Shown here one piece after another: positions 1 through 6,398 of a stretch of DNA of 6,885 nt (the first letter of the stretch is position 1; the number at the start of each line of letters is the position of its first letter). Position numbers and translations under genes: made by a program. A model generated the notes under the pieces. The model worked only from the letters and a program-made list of their open reading frames with translations, was not told the origin of the DNA and did no database searches. Origin of the DNA: JBDHRG01 sp039807445 (GTDB taxonomy: Bacteria > Pseudomonadota > Gammaproteobacteria > Competibacterales > Competibacteraceae); contig JBDHRG010000197.1 of the NCBI GenBank assembly GCA_039807445.1, positions 1-6,885 of the forward strand, written 5' to 3'.

Positions 1-1
1 C

Positions 2-100
2 AGCCCCCATGACCGCGACGTGAACGCAGCGCGCAACATCTTGGCCGCCGGGCTGGCGGTGTCAGTCTGTGGAGAGAGCGTAAGTCCGGTGTCTCTTTGA
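2..100 (+). CDS. tnpB: RNA-guided nuclease TnpB (IS200/IS605 OrfB), C-terminal fragment cut by window edge
   Basis: The frame from base 2 reads S-P-H-D-R-D-V-N-A-A-R-N-I-L-A-A-G and ends at TGA 98-100, giving 32 residues. The DRDVNAARNIL block is the hallmark of the TnpB C-terminus: it follows the last zinc-finger cysteines and carries the final RuvC aspartate (the D before VNAARN). TnpB is an RNA-guided DNA endonuclease that promotes retention of its element, using a guide RNA made from the element's right end. The gene starts before the window, so it cannot be told whether the full copy is intact. The last residues (GLAVSVCGESVSPVSL) are a variable tail. Confidence 0.88.
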   Translation, partial: SPHDRDVNAARNILAAGLAVSVCGESVSPVSL

Positions 101-150
101 GGCATTCGGCAGCACTCGGTGAAGCAGAAAGATCCTGGTCGCGAGGTCAG

Positions 151-184
151 GAATCCCCTTCCTTCAGGGAGGGGAGGAGGTCAA
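151..184 (+). repeat. IS200/IS605 right-end hairpin, probable 3' scaffold of the TnpB guide (omega) RNA
   Basis: Positions 155-162 (CCCCTTCC) pair with 167-174 (GGGAGGGG) around a TTCA tetraloop; the 8-bp stem has one G-T pair. It is followed by AGGAGG and TCAA at 181-184. The same stem length and TTCA loop recur at 6333-6352, and nearly so at 5923-5944. In studied TnpB systems the right end is transcribed as the 3' scaffold of the omega RNA, and the flanking host DNA forms the guide. Here that guide would begin at 185. The RNA role is inferred from the family; only the hairpin and its position are seen. Confidence 0.65.
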
Positions 185-284
185 CGCGCGATCGCCCTGC
201 AAGGCGCGCGTGGCCGCTTGGCCGGCGGCGCGGCCAGCCGCTAAGCTCGCGAGGCTCCACGCCAACCACGATGGGAGACCCCGC

Positions 285-608
285 ATGTCGCATCCCGAGC
301 AGATCGGCCCGGTCGCCGTGCCCTGCAAAGCGAACGTCTATTTCGACGGTCGCGTGATCAGCCACACGCTGCTGCACACCGATGGCAGCCGACAGACCCT
401 CGGCCTGGTCTACCCGGGCGAATACCGCTTCGACACCGCCGCCGCCGAGCGCATGGATATCGTCGCGGGCCGGTGCCGCGTGCGCGTCGCCGGCGCCGCC
501 GACTGGCGCGCGTTCGAGGGCGGATCGGGCTTCGACGTGCCGGCCGACTCGCATTTCGAGATCGCCGTCGAGCAGGGGATCTGCGAATACCTGTGCAGCT
601 TCAGGTGA
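285..608 (+). CDS. ppnP: Pyrimidine/purine nucleoside phosphorylase PpnP (YaiE/DUF1255 family)
   Basis: A 107-residue protein of the PpnP family. These small cupin-fold enzymes split purine and pyrimidine nucleosides with phosphate into free base and ribose-1-phosphate in cytoplasmic salvage. The whole family pattern is visible: N17-V-Y-F-D-G near the start, the P44-G-E-Y-x-F block, E55-x-M-D-I-V-A-G, W74, G79-G-S-G-F-D-V-P with S89-x-F, and the C-terminal Y102-L-C motif. Length matches the family (about 94-108). The ATG at 285 is preceded by GGGAGA at 273-278 with 6-nt spacing. The frame is open back to an ATG at 210, but that extension is low-complexity Ala/Arg/Pro and has no counterpart in the family. 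The gene begins about 100 bp after the insertion-sequence end, and no clear sigma-70 promoter is seen between them. Confidence 0.93.
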   Translation: MSHPEQIGPVAVPCKANVYFDGRVISHTLLHTDGSRQTLGLVYPGEYRFDTAAAERMDIVAGRCRVRVAGAADWRAFEGGSGFDVPADSHFEIAVEQGICEYLCSFR

Positions 609-625
609 GTAGCGGTTGAGGCTCG

Positions 626-661
626 GGCATCCGCCGTCAACTATGCTTGCCGGCGGATGCC
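626..661 (+). terminator. Perfect 11-bp inverted repeat after ppnP, possible terminator
   Basis: GGCATCCGCCG at 626-636 is repeated inverted as CGGCGGATGCC at 651-661, with a 14-nt loop. It starts 17 nt after the ppnP stop. No T-run follows (the next bases are TTGATGGG), so it is not a standard intrinsic terminator. It may act with Rho, protect the mRNA 3' end, or serve another role. The stem is certain; the function is inferred. Confidence 0.45.
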
Positions 662-690
662 TTGATGGGCGGTGGTGCGGCTTGTCTAGC
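662..690 (+). promoter_or_regulatory. Weak candidate sigma-70 promoter for the liv operon
   Basis: TTGATG at 662-667 (4 of 6 matches to TTGACA) and TCTAGC at 685-690 (3 of 6 matches to TATAAT) are separated by 17 bp. They lie in the ppnP-livJ gap, about 160 bp before livJ, which leaves a long leader. The -10 match is poor and other placements are possible, so this is a suggestion only. Confidence 0.22.
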
Positions 691-714
691 CGGCGAAATT
701 CGGGTGAAGTTGCG

Positions 715-747
715 CCCGGCCCCCGTGGGGGTCGGGGCGATCCCCCG
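715..747 (+). promoter_or_regulatory. Overlapping alternative hairpins in the livJ leader
   Basis: CCCGGCCCC at 715-723 can pair with GGGGTCGGG at 728-736 (one G-T pair). Alternatively, CGGGG at 733-737 can pair with CCCCG at 743-747. The two stems share bases 733-736 and cannot form together. No T-run follows either, and no leucine-rich leader peptide was found. This could be a leader switch or simply GC-rich sequence. The remaining gap up to 836 shows nothing else recognisable. Confidence 0.3.
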
Positions 748-850
748 AAGAACAGCGAGATGCCGGCGCCGACCGAGCGCCGTGCCACCGAAGCGAAGAA
801 ACGCAGCCTCCCACACTCCGCGCGGCTGCGAACAACGAGGAGAAATCCGC

Positions 851-1951
851 ATGAAGCTTTCCCGCTCTGTCCTGAGCCTGGCCGTGGCGACTGCGCTCGG
901 CGCCGGCACCGCGCACGCCGCAGACCTCAAGATCGCGATCGCCACCGCGGTCACCGGCCCGGTCGCGCAGTACGGCGACATGCAGCTCGCCGGCGCGCGC
1001 AAGGCGATCGAAGACATCAACGCCAAGGGCGGCGTCAACGGCATGAAGCTGGTCGGCGTCGAGTACGACGACGGCTGCGAGCCCAAGCAGTCGCCGACGG
1101 TCGCCAACAAGGTCATCAACGACAAGATCCACTTCGTCATCGGCCACCTGTGCTCGGGCGCGTTCAAGCCCGCCGCCAAGATCTACGACGAGAACGACGT
1201 GCTGATGATCACGCCGGCCTCGACCGCCGACGAGATGACCGCGCAGGGCTACAAGGCGCTGTTCCGCACCATCGGCAAGGACAGCCAGCAGGGCCCGGCC
1301 GCCGGCGACTACATCGCCGGCAAGCTCAAGCCCAAGGCGCTGGCGATCATCCACGACAAGCAGACCTACGGCCAGGGTGTGGCCGAGCAGGTCAGGAAGA
1401 CCGTCGAAGCCAAGGGCATCAAGCCGGTGATGTTCGAAGGCATCAACAAGGGCGACACCGACTTCTCGGCGCTGATCACCAAGCTGAAGCAGGCCGGCGT
1501 CGATGCCGTCTACTACGGCGGCTACCACCCCGAGCTGATCGTGCTGCTGAAGCAGGCCAAGGAACAGGGCCTGGCCGCGAAGTGGATGGGCCCCGAGGGT
1601 GTCGCGGTATCCGACGTCAAGGGCGAGCCGGCCGAGGGCCTGCTGGTGACGCTGCCGCCCGACTTCTCGACCGATCCGGCCAACGCCAAGCTGGTCGAAG
1701 AGTTCAAGGCCAAGAAGCAGGACCCTTCGGGCCCGTTCGTGCTGACCTCGTACGCCGCGGTGCAGGTGGTCGCCGATGCGGTCGGCGCCACCAAGAGCAC
1801 CGACCCGCTCAAGGTCGCCGATTACATCCACAAGAACAAGTTCAAGACCGCGATCGGCGAGATCGGTTTCACCGATACCGGCGACCTCGCCAGCGCCCGC
1901 TTCGACATCTTCGAGTGGCACAAGGACGCGACCAAGACGCTGGCCAAGTAA
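851..1951 (+). CDS. livJ: Branched-chain amino acid ABC transporter, periplasmic substrate-binding protein
   Basis: A 366-residue LivJ/LivK-type Leu/Ile/Val-binding protein (Peripla_BP_6, type I fold). Residues 1-23 are a Sec signal peptide (basic MKLSR, hydrophobic core, cleavage after A-H-A), giving a periplasmic product. After cleavage the residue numbering coincides with E. coli LivJ. Cys76 and Cys101 (mature 53 and 78) should form the disulfide. Tyr41, Ser102, Ala123, Thr125, Tyr225 and Glu249 (mature 18, 79, 100, 102, 202, 226) match the known ligand contacts. Blocks such as VIGHLCSG, YYGGYHPE and MGPEGV support LivJ rather than an amide- or urea-binding relative. GAGGAG at 837-842, 8 nt upstream, fixes the ATG at 851; the open frame further upstream would bury the signal peptide. 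First gene of the liv operon. The livJ versus livK name is arbitrary, and specificity within Leu/Ile/Val cannot be read from sequence. Confidence 0.95.
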   Translation: MKLSRSVLSLAVATALGAGTAHAADLKIAIATAVTGPVAQYGDMQLAGARKAIEDINAKGGVNGMKLVGVEYDDGCEPKQSPTVANKVINDKIHFVIGHLCSGAFKPAAKIYDENDVLMITPASTADEMTAQGYKALFRTIGKDSQQGPAAGDYIAGKLKPKALAIIHDKQTYGQGVAEQVRKTVEAKGIKPVMFEGINKGDTDFSALITKLKQAGVDAVYYGGYHPELIVLLKQAKEQGLAAKWMGPEGVAVSDVKGEPAEGLLVTLPPDFSTDPANAKLVEEFKAKKQDPSGPFVLTSYAAVQVVADAVGATKSTDPLKVADYIHKNKFKTAIGEIGFTDTGDLASARFDIFEWHKDATKTLAK

Positions 1952-1961
1952 GCGCAGGCTA

Positions 1962-2020
1962 GCCGCGCCGCCCGGCGCGGCGCGGGCATCCAGGGCGCCC
2001 CCGACACGCCGGGGGCGCCC
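1962..2020 (+). promoter_or_regulatory. Two strong hairpins between livJ and livH
   Basis: GCCGCGCC at 1962-1969 pairs perfectly with GGCGCGGC at 1974-1981 around a GCCC loop. GGGCGCCCCCG at 1993-2003 pairs perfectly with CGGGGGCGCCC at 2010-2020 around a 6-nt loop. No T-run follows either stem, so full termination is unlikely. Intergenic hairpins after a binding-protein gene often stabilise the upstream message or cause partial termination, so that the periplasmic protein outnumbers the membrane parts. That role is inferred here. The livH ribosome site downstream (GGGG at 2031-2034) is weak, which fits lower permease expression. Confidence 0.6.
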
Positions 2021-2043
2021 CGTCTCCCACGGGGTCGCCGTCC

Positions 2044-2970
2044 ATGAGTGATTTCTTTCCGCAATTCCTCCAGCAGGTCATCAACGGCCTGAGCCTGGGG
2101 GCGATCTACGCGCTGATCGCCATCGGCTACACGATGGTCTACGGCATCATCGGCATGATCAATTTCGCCCACGGCGAGATCTACATGATCGGCGCCTACG
2201 TTGGCCTGATCACGCTGACCGCGATCGGCACCGCTGCCGGCTACCCGGTGTGGCTGATGGTGTCGGTCGCGGTGGTGCTGGCGGTGCTCGTCACCTGCGC
2301 CTACGGCTGGACGATCGAACGCATTGCCTACCGCCCGCTCAGAGGCGGTCCGCGGCTGGTGCCGCTGATTTCGGCGATCGGCATGTCGATCTTCCTGCAG
2401 AACTACGTCGTCATCTTCCAGAATTCGCGCGACCTGCCGGTCCCCGACCTGATCTCCGGCATGCTGTTCACGATCGACTTCCCTGTTTTCACGGTCGGCA
2501 TGTCCAACTCGCGTGCGCTGATCCTGTTCGTCACCGTGGCGCTGATGATCGCGCTGACGCTGTACATCGGCCGCTCGCGCATGGGCCGCGCCTGCCGTGC
2601 CTGCTCGCAGGACATGGGCATGGCGTCCTTGCTCGGCATCGACATCAACAAGGTCATCGCGCTGACCTTCGTGCTCGGCGCGGCGCTCGCTGCGGTCGGC
2701 GGCGTCCTGATCGGGCTGTCGATCGGCAAGATCAACCCCTTCATCGGCTTCGTCGTCGGCGTCAAGGCCTTCACCGCGGCGGTGCTCGGCGGCATCGGCA
2801 GCATCCCCGGCGCGATGCTCGGCGGCGCGCTGCTCGGCATGACCGAGACCTTCGCTTCGGCTTATCTGCCGACCGAATACAAGGACGTGGTCGCGTTCAG
2901 CCTGTTGGTCTTGATCCTGCTGTTCCGTCCGACCGGGCTGCTCGGGCGCCCCGACGTGGAGAAAGTCTGA
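2044..2970 (+). CDS. livH: Branched-chain amino acid ABC transporter permease LivH
   Basis: A 308-residue inner-membrane permease, the same length as E. coli LivH and recognisably colinear with it. The start reads FLQQVINGLSLGAIYALIAIGY, followed by the family block MVYGIIGMINFAHGEIYMIG (31-50) and AYGWTIERIAYRP (86-98). Hydrophobic segments lie near 12-35, 45-62, 68-88, 107-126, 155-175, 203-226, 240-265 and 283-299. The cytoplasmic loop GRACRACSQDMGMASLLGI (181-199) is the EAA-like coupling helix that contacts an ATPase. It pairs with LivM to form the translocation path. The ATG at 2044 has only a weak GGGG site 9 nt before it, after the livJ-livH hairpins. The stop overlaps the livM start by 1 nt. 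Confidence 0.95.
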   Translation: MSDFFPQFLQQVINGLSLGAIYALIAIGYTMVYGIIGMINFAHGEIYMIGAYVGLITLTAIGTAAGYPVWLMVSVAVVLAVLVTCAYGWTIERIAYRPLRGGPRLVPLISAIGMSIFLQNYVVIFQNSRDLPVPDLISGMLFTIDFPVFTVGMSNSRALILFVTVALMIALTLYIGRSRMGRACRACSQDMGMASLLGIDINKVIALTFVLGAALAAVGGVLIGLSIGKINPFIGFVVGVKAFTAAVLGGIGSIPGAMLGGALLGMTETFASAYLPTEYKDVVAFSLLVLILLFRPTGLLGRPDVEKV

Positions 2971-4229
2971 TGAGCGCGAATCCGAATACCTCGTCGCTGA
3001 AGGATGCCGCGATCGCCGCGGTGGTCACCGCGGTGCTGACGGTGCCGATGCTCGGGCTGAAGCTGACTCCCGCCCCCGAGGGGCTGGTGTTCGACAAGCA
3101 CTTCCTGCTGGTCGCATTCGCGGTGCTGGCGGTGTTCGTGGTCCAGCTCGCCAAGCCGTACATCAGGCTGCCGAAGTTCGGCGGCGTCGGCCTGCGCACG
3201 CCCGAATCCTTCGTCCAGCACCCGGGGCGCTGGTGGGCGATCGCGATCGGCCTGGCCGCGGTGTGGCCGTTCGCGACGCAAGTCCTGCCCTTCCTCGGCG
3301 GGCGCGGCGAGATCGACATCGCCACCGCGGCGCTGACCTACGTGATGCTGGGGCTGGGGCTCAACATCGTGGTCGGCTTCGCCGGGCTGCTCGACCTCGG
3401 CTACGTCGCCTTCTACGCGATCGGCGCCTACACGTACGCGCTGCTGAGCCTGTACTTCGGCCTGTCGTTCTGGGAGTGCCTGCCGATCGCGGGGCTGCTC
3501 GCCGGCACCTTCGGCATCCTGCTCGGCTTTCCGGTGCTGCGCCTGCGCGGCGACTACCTGGCGATCGTCACGCTCGGCTTCGGCGAAATCATCCGCCTGG
3601 TGCTGAACAACTGGGACAGCCTGACGCACGGCCCCGACGGCATCGGCAACATCCCCAAGCCGGGGCTGTTCGGCCACGAGATCGGCCGGCGGGCTGCGGA
3701 AGGGGGCACCACGCTGTGGGATGCGCTCGGCATCCCGTTCGACGGCGCCTACCCGGTGATCTTCCTGTACCTGGTGGCGCTCGCGCTGGTCGCGGCCTCG
3801 CTGTTCGTGATCAACCGCCTGATCCGCATGCCGGTCGGACGCGCCTGGGAAGCGCTGCGCGAGGACGAGATCGCCTGCCGCTCGCTCGGGCTGAATCCGA
3901 CCGTGATCAAACTGACCGCATTCGCGCTCGGGGCCACCTTCGCCGGCTTCGCCGGCAGCTTCTACGCGGCGCGGCTGGGGTCGATCAACCCCGAATCGTT
4001 CGTGTTCATCGAATCGGCGACGATCCTCGCCATCGTCGTGCTCGGCGGCATGGGCTCGCAGCTCGGCGTGATCCTCGCCGCGCTGGCGCTGACCATCCTG
4101 CCCGAGCTGGCGCGCGGCTTCTCCGAGTACCGCATGCTGGTGTTCGGCCTGGTGATGGTGCTGATGATGATCTGGCGTCCGCAGGGTCTGGTGCCCGTGA
4201 CCCGCCCGCGCCTGGAGTTGCCCGAATGA
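2970..4229 (+). CDS. livM: Branched-chain amino acid ABC transporter permease LivM
   Basis: A 419-residue permease, the partner of LivH. The first ~115 residues are the extra N-terminal region found in E. coli-type LivM, with hydrophobic stretches near 13-29, 45-61 and 88-108. The conserved permease core starts at IDIATAALTYVMLGLGLNIVVG (115-136) and includes FPVLRLRGDYLAIVTLGFGEI (187-207). The coupling loop is GRAWEALREDEIACRSLGLN (290-309). The C-terminal part ends MIWRPQGLVPVTRPRLELPE. The ATG at 2970 overlaps the livH stop (TGATG) and has GGAGA at 2958-2962, 7 nt upstream. The frame is open much further upstream, but that part is only an out-of-frame reading of livH. The stop overlaps the livG start by 4 nt (ATGA). 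Confidence 0.95.
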   Translation: MSANPNTSSLKDAAIAAVVTAVLTVPMLGLKLTPAPEGLVFDKHFLLVAFAVLAVFVVQLAKPYIRLPKFGGVGLRTPESFVQHPGRWWAIAIGLAAVWPFATQVLPFLGGRGEIDIATAALTYVMLGLGLNIVVGFAGLLDLGYVAFYAIGAYTYALLSLYFGLSFWECLPIAGLLAGTFGILLGFPVLRLRGDYLAIVTLGFGEIIRLVLNNWDSLTHGPDGIGNIPKPGLFGHEIGRRAAEGGTTLWDALGIPFDGAYPVIFLYLVALALVAASLFVINRLIRMPVGRAWEALREDEIACRSLGLNPTVIKLTAFALGATFAGFAGSFYAARLGSINPESFVFIESATILAIVVLGGMGSQLGVILAALALTILPELARGFSEYRMLVFGLVMVLMMIWRPQGLVPVTRPRLELPE

Positions 4230-4986
4230 GCCTGCTCGAAGTCTCCGGTCTGCAGATGCGCTTCGGCGGCTTGGTCGCCGTCGACGGCATCAACTTCACC
4301 GTGCAGCCGCGCCAGATCTACGCCGTGATCGGCCCCAACGGCGCCGGCAAGACCACCGTGTTCAACTGCGTCAGCGGTTTCTACAGGCCCTCGGCCGGCA
4401 GCATCCACCTCGAGGGCCAGGAGATCGCCGGCCAGTCCGGGCACCGGATCGCCCGCCGCGGCCTGGTGCGGACCTTCCAGAACATACGCCTGTTCCGCAG
4501 CATGACCGCGGTCGAGAACCTCTTGGTGGCGCAGCACACCAAGCTCGAAACCGGGCTCTTGAAGGGGCTGTTCAGCGTGCCCGCGTACCGCGCCGCCGAG
4601 AAGCACGCGCTCGAGCGCGCGGCGTACTGGCTCGACCGGGTCGGACTGCGCAGCCTCGCCAACCGCGAGGCGGGCAACCTGTCGTACGGCCAGCAGCGCC
4701 GGCTCGAGATCGCGCGCTGCATGATCACCGAACCCAAACTGCTGCTGCTCGACGAACCGGCCGCCGGGTTGAACCCGCAGGAGACGCGCGAGCTCGACCA
4801 CCTGATCCGCGACCTGCGCGACCAGCACGACGTCGCGGTGCTGCTGATCGAGCACGACATGAGCCTGGTGATGGAGATCTCCGAGCGCATCCTGGTGATG
4901 GAGTACGGCCGGCCGATCGCCGAGGGCACACCCGAAGAGATCCGCCACGACCCGCGCGTGATCAAGGCTTACCTCGGAGAAGCGTG

Positions 4987-4987
<1 letters not shown>
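4226..4987 (+). CDS. livG: Branched-chain amino acid ABC transporter ATP-binding protein LivG
   Basis: A 253-residue cytoplasmic ATPase close in length to E. coli LivG (255). All nucleotide-binding motifs are intact: Walker A GPNGAGKTT at 36-44, Q-loop Gln85 in TFQNIRLF, signature LSYGQ at 152-156, Walker B LLLLDEP at 172-178 with Glu177 as catalytic base, and H-loop His210 in IEHD. The insert between Q-loop and signature (about 104-135) is typical of LivG. The C-terminus RVIKAYLGEA is also typical. It pairs with LivF to power LivH/LivM. The ATG at 4226 has GGAG at 4214-4217, 8 nt upstream, and overlaps the livM stop. The stop shares 1 nt with livF. Confidence 0.96.
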
Positions 4988-5700
<713 letters not shown>

Positions 5701-5850
5701 GCGCCGGAGCAGGGGGCGGAAAAGTTCCCTGCCCGGCCGATGAGGAATTCTCAGCCCGACGTTTAGAAACCTTCGTTTGCCGGTCCGTGACGCCAGCGCC
5801 TAATCTGGCCGCGTTTCTCCTCCAATCCTCCTTGGGTGGTTTCTCAATCA
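5701..5850 (+). other. Untranslated region after livF, no gene seen
   Basis: No convincing coding frame is present. Small inverted repeats are GCAGGG 5709-5714 with CCCTGC 5727-5732, TGAG/CTCA around GAATT at 5741-5753, and GCCAG 5792-5796 with CTGGC 5805-5809. The 3' part is pyrimidine-rich and is described as a candidate small RNA. The rest is the 3' untranslated part of the liv transcript up to its terminator. Confidence 0.6.
5777..5806 (+). promoter_or_regulatory. Candidate promoter for a small RNA upstream of the liv terminator
   Basis: TTGCCG at 5777-5782 and TAATCT at 5801-5806 are 18 bp apart, matching 4 and 3 positions of the sigma-70 boxes. Transcription would start near 5813 and reach the terminator after about 70 nt. 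The match is modest. Confidence 0.25.
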
Positions 5851-5882
5851 AGGCCGGGCCTCAGGGTCCGGCCTCTTTTTTT
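5813..5882 (+). ncRNA. Candidate ~70-nt sRNA with anti-Shine-Dalgarno-like CUCCUCC motifs
   Basis: The segment contains CTCCTCC at 5817-5823 and TCCTCC at 5826-5831. The second lies in the 6-nt loop of a short stem (CCAA 5822-5825 with TTGG 5832-5835). It then runs into a complete intrinsic terminator at 5851-5886. Small RNAs that expose CUCCUCC-type loops to pair with ribosome-binding sites are known (for example the alphaproteobacterial 'cuckoo' RNAs). It could be an independent sRNA, a product cut from the liv 3' end, or only a 3' untranslated region. No sequence family was recognised. Confidence 0.33.
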
Positions 5883-5886
5883 GTTT
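5851..5886 (+). terminator. Intrinsic (Rho-independent) terminator of the liv operon
   Basis: AGGCCGGGCC at 5851-5860 pairs with GGTCCGGCCT at 5865-5874 around a TCAG loop (10 bp, one G-T pair). It is followed by C and then seven T residues (5876-5882) and GTTT. It lies 150 bp after the livF stop, and no other gene lies between. Confidence 0.92.
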
Positions 5887-5922
5887 CACCCTTAAACCTC
5901 TCGGATCGGCACAGGCGCGGAA

Positions 5923-5955
5923 GCCCCGGCCTTCAGACCGGGGCGGAAGCGCCCC
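5923..5955 (+). repeat. Left hairpin copy of the tnpB remnant
   Basis: GCCCCGG at 5923-5929 pairs with CCGGGGC at 5938-5944. Inside are a C-A mismatch, one further C-G pair and a TTCA loop. An overlapping alternative stem, GGGGCG 5940-5945 with CGCCCC 5950-5955 around GAAG, uses the same G-run, so only one can form. It resembles the hairpins at 155-174 and 6333-6352. Confidence 0.65.
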
Positions 5956-5961
5956 AGGCGG

Positions 5962-5989
5962 TTGCATATAGACAATGTTTGTCTATAGT
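5962..5989 (+). promoter_or_regulatory. Promoter with overlapping 9+9-bp palindrome upstream of the tnpB remnant
   Basis: TATAGACAA at 5967-5975 is repeated inverted as TTGTCTATA at 5979-5987 with a TGT centre. TTGCAT (5962-5967) and TATAGT (5984-5989; 5 of 6 match to TATAAT) with a 16-bp spacer form a plausible sigma-70 promoter, and the palindrome fills the spacer and part of the -10. Transcription would start near the ATG at 5997, so the message would be almost leaderless; no ribosome site is seen. The palindrome may be an operator or a subterminal transposase-binding structure. Confidence 0.5.
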
Positions 5990-6332
5990 GGCGCGGATGA
6001 AGCTGACGCTGCAGACCCAACTGCTGCCCGAGCGAGCTCAGGTCGAAGCCCTCGAGGCGACGCTGCGGGCGTTCAATGCCGCTGCCGACTGGCTGGCAGG
6101 GGAAGCGTTCGCCCGAAAAACCGCCAACAAGATCGCGTTGCAGAAGCTGCACTACCCTGAACTGCGCCGCCGGTTCGGTCTGTCCGCGCAGATGGCGGTG
6201 CGCTGTATCGCTCAGGTCGGCGAAGCCTACAAGCGCGACAAGTCCAGGCGCCCACACTTTCGTCCGCTGGCGGCCATGCCCTACGATCAGCGGCTGATGT
6301 CCTTCAAGGGCCTCGACCCGGTGCGCGACAAG

Positions 6333-6352
6333 CCTCGGCCTTCAGGCCGGGG
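6333..6352 (+). repeat. IS200/IS605-type hairpin at the truncation junction of tnpB
   Basis: CCTCGGCC at 6333-6340 pairs with GGCCGGGG at 6345-6352 around a TTCA tetraloop (8 bp, one T-G pair). It has the same geometry as the right-end hairpin at 155-174. It is either the right end of the tnpB remnant or the left end of the following element. Confidence 0.65.
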
Positions 6353-6363
6353 AAGGATAGCGC

Positions 6364-6398
6364 GACGCTTGTGGTGGCTCGATGCCGCCACAAGCGTC
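6364..6398. repeat. 15-bp stem-loop at the 3' end of tnpA, probable left-end hairpin
   Basis: GACGCTTGTGGTGGC at 6364-6378 pairs with GCCGCCACAAGCGTC at 6384-6398 around TCGAT; 14 pairs are Watson-Crick and one is T-G. It abuts the tnpA stop codon. No T-run follows on the minus strand, so a terminator is less likely than a subterminal hairpin bound by TnpA, although it may also stop readthrough. Confidence 0.6.

Larger units (their letters stand above)
1..184 (+). mobile_element. Right end of an IS200/IS605-family (tnpB-bearing) element, 5' part outside window
   Basis: This is the terminal part of a tnpB-carrying element. It consists of the last codons of tnpB, about 50 bp of non-coding DNA, then a subterminal hairpin and a TCAA end at 181-184. 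IS200/IS605 elements have no terminal inverted repeats or target duplications and are recognised by such subterminal hairpins. The exact right boundary is inferred from the hairpin and the TCAA tetranucleotide, which resembles the known right cleavage site of IS608-type elements. The left end and any tnpA lie outside the window. Confidence 0.75.
5914..6363 (+). mobile_element. Remnant or internally deleted IS200/IS605 (IS1341-type) element
   Basis: A tnpB N-terminal fragment lies between two similar hairpins, at 5923-5944 and 6333-6352. The hairpins and their flanks align as direct copies (GCGCG, AAGCC, CGGCCTTCAG, CCGGGG, then AGCGC). This is the layout expected for left and right ends of one element whose middle (about three quarters of tnpB) has been lost. 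Alternatively the second hairpin is the left end of the following element that inserted into tnpB. Boundaries are approximate. Confidence 0.55.

Noticed and set aside
210..284. Upstream start for ppnP (ATG 210)
   Set aside because: Adds 25 low-complexity residues absent from the family; ATG 285 has a good ribosome site.
147..788. Minus-strand open frame (213 codons) across the insertion end, ppnP and the leader
   Set aside because: It crosses the element boundary and three unrelated regions, and no family is recognised.
647..850. In-frame upstream extension of livJ
   Set aside because: It would place about 68 Arg/Pro-rich residues before a clear signal peptide; the AGGAG site supports ATG 851.
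686..1921. Long minus-strand open frame (411 codons) opposite livJ
   Set aside because: It mirrors the high-GC codon pattern of livJ, is rich in D/V/L/G/R without any family motif, and livJ itself is unambiguous.
2250..2969. N-terminal extension of livM into livH
   Set aside because: The extension is an out-of-frame reading of livH (Arg/His/Ala-rich); the ATG at 2970 has a ribosome site and matches the known LivM start.
2862..3677. Minus-strand open frame (271 codons) opposite livM
   Set aside because: Composition is Gln/Glu/Arg/His-rich, as expected from the complement of membrane-protein codons, with no motifs or ribosome site.
3233..4225. N-terminal extension of livG into livM
   Set aside because: It is a shadow reading of livM; the ATG at 4226 with GGAG upstream gives the normal LivG length.
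3962..4948. Minus-strand open frame (328 codons) opposite livM/livG
   Set aside because: Complement shadow of a well-defined ATPase gene, with no recognisable domain.
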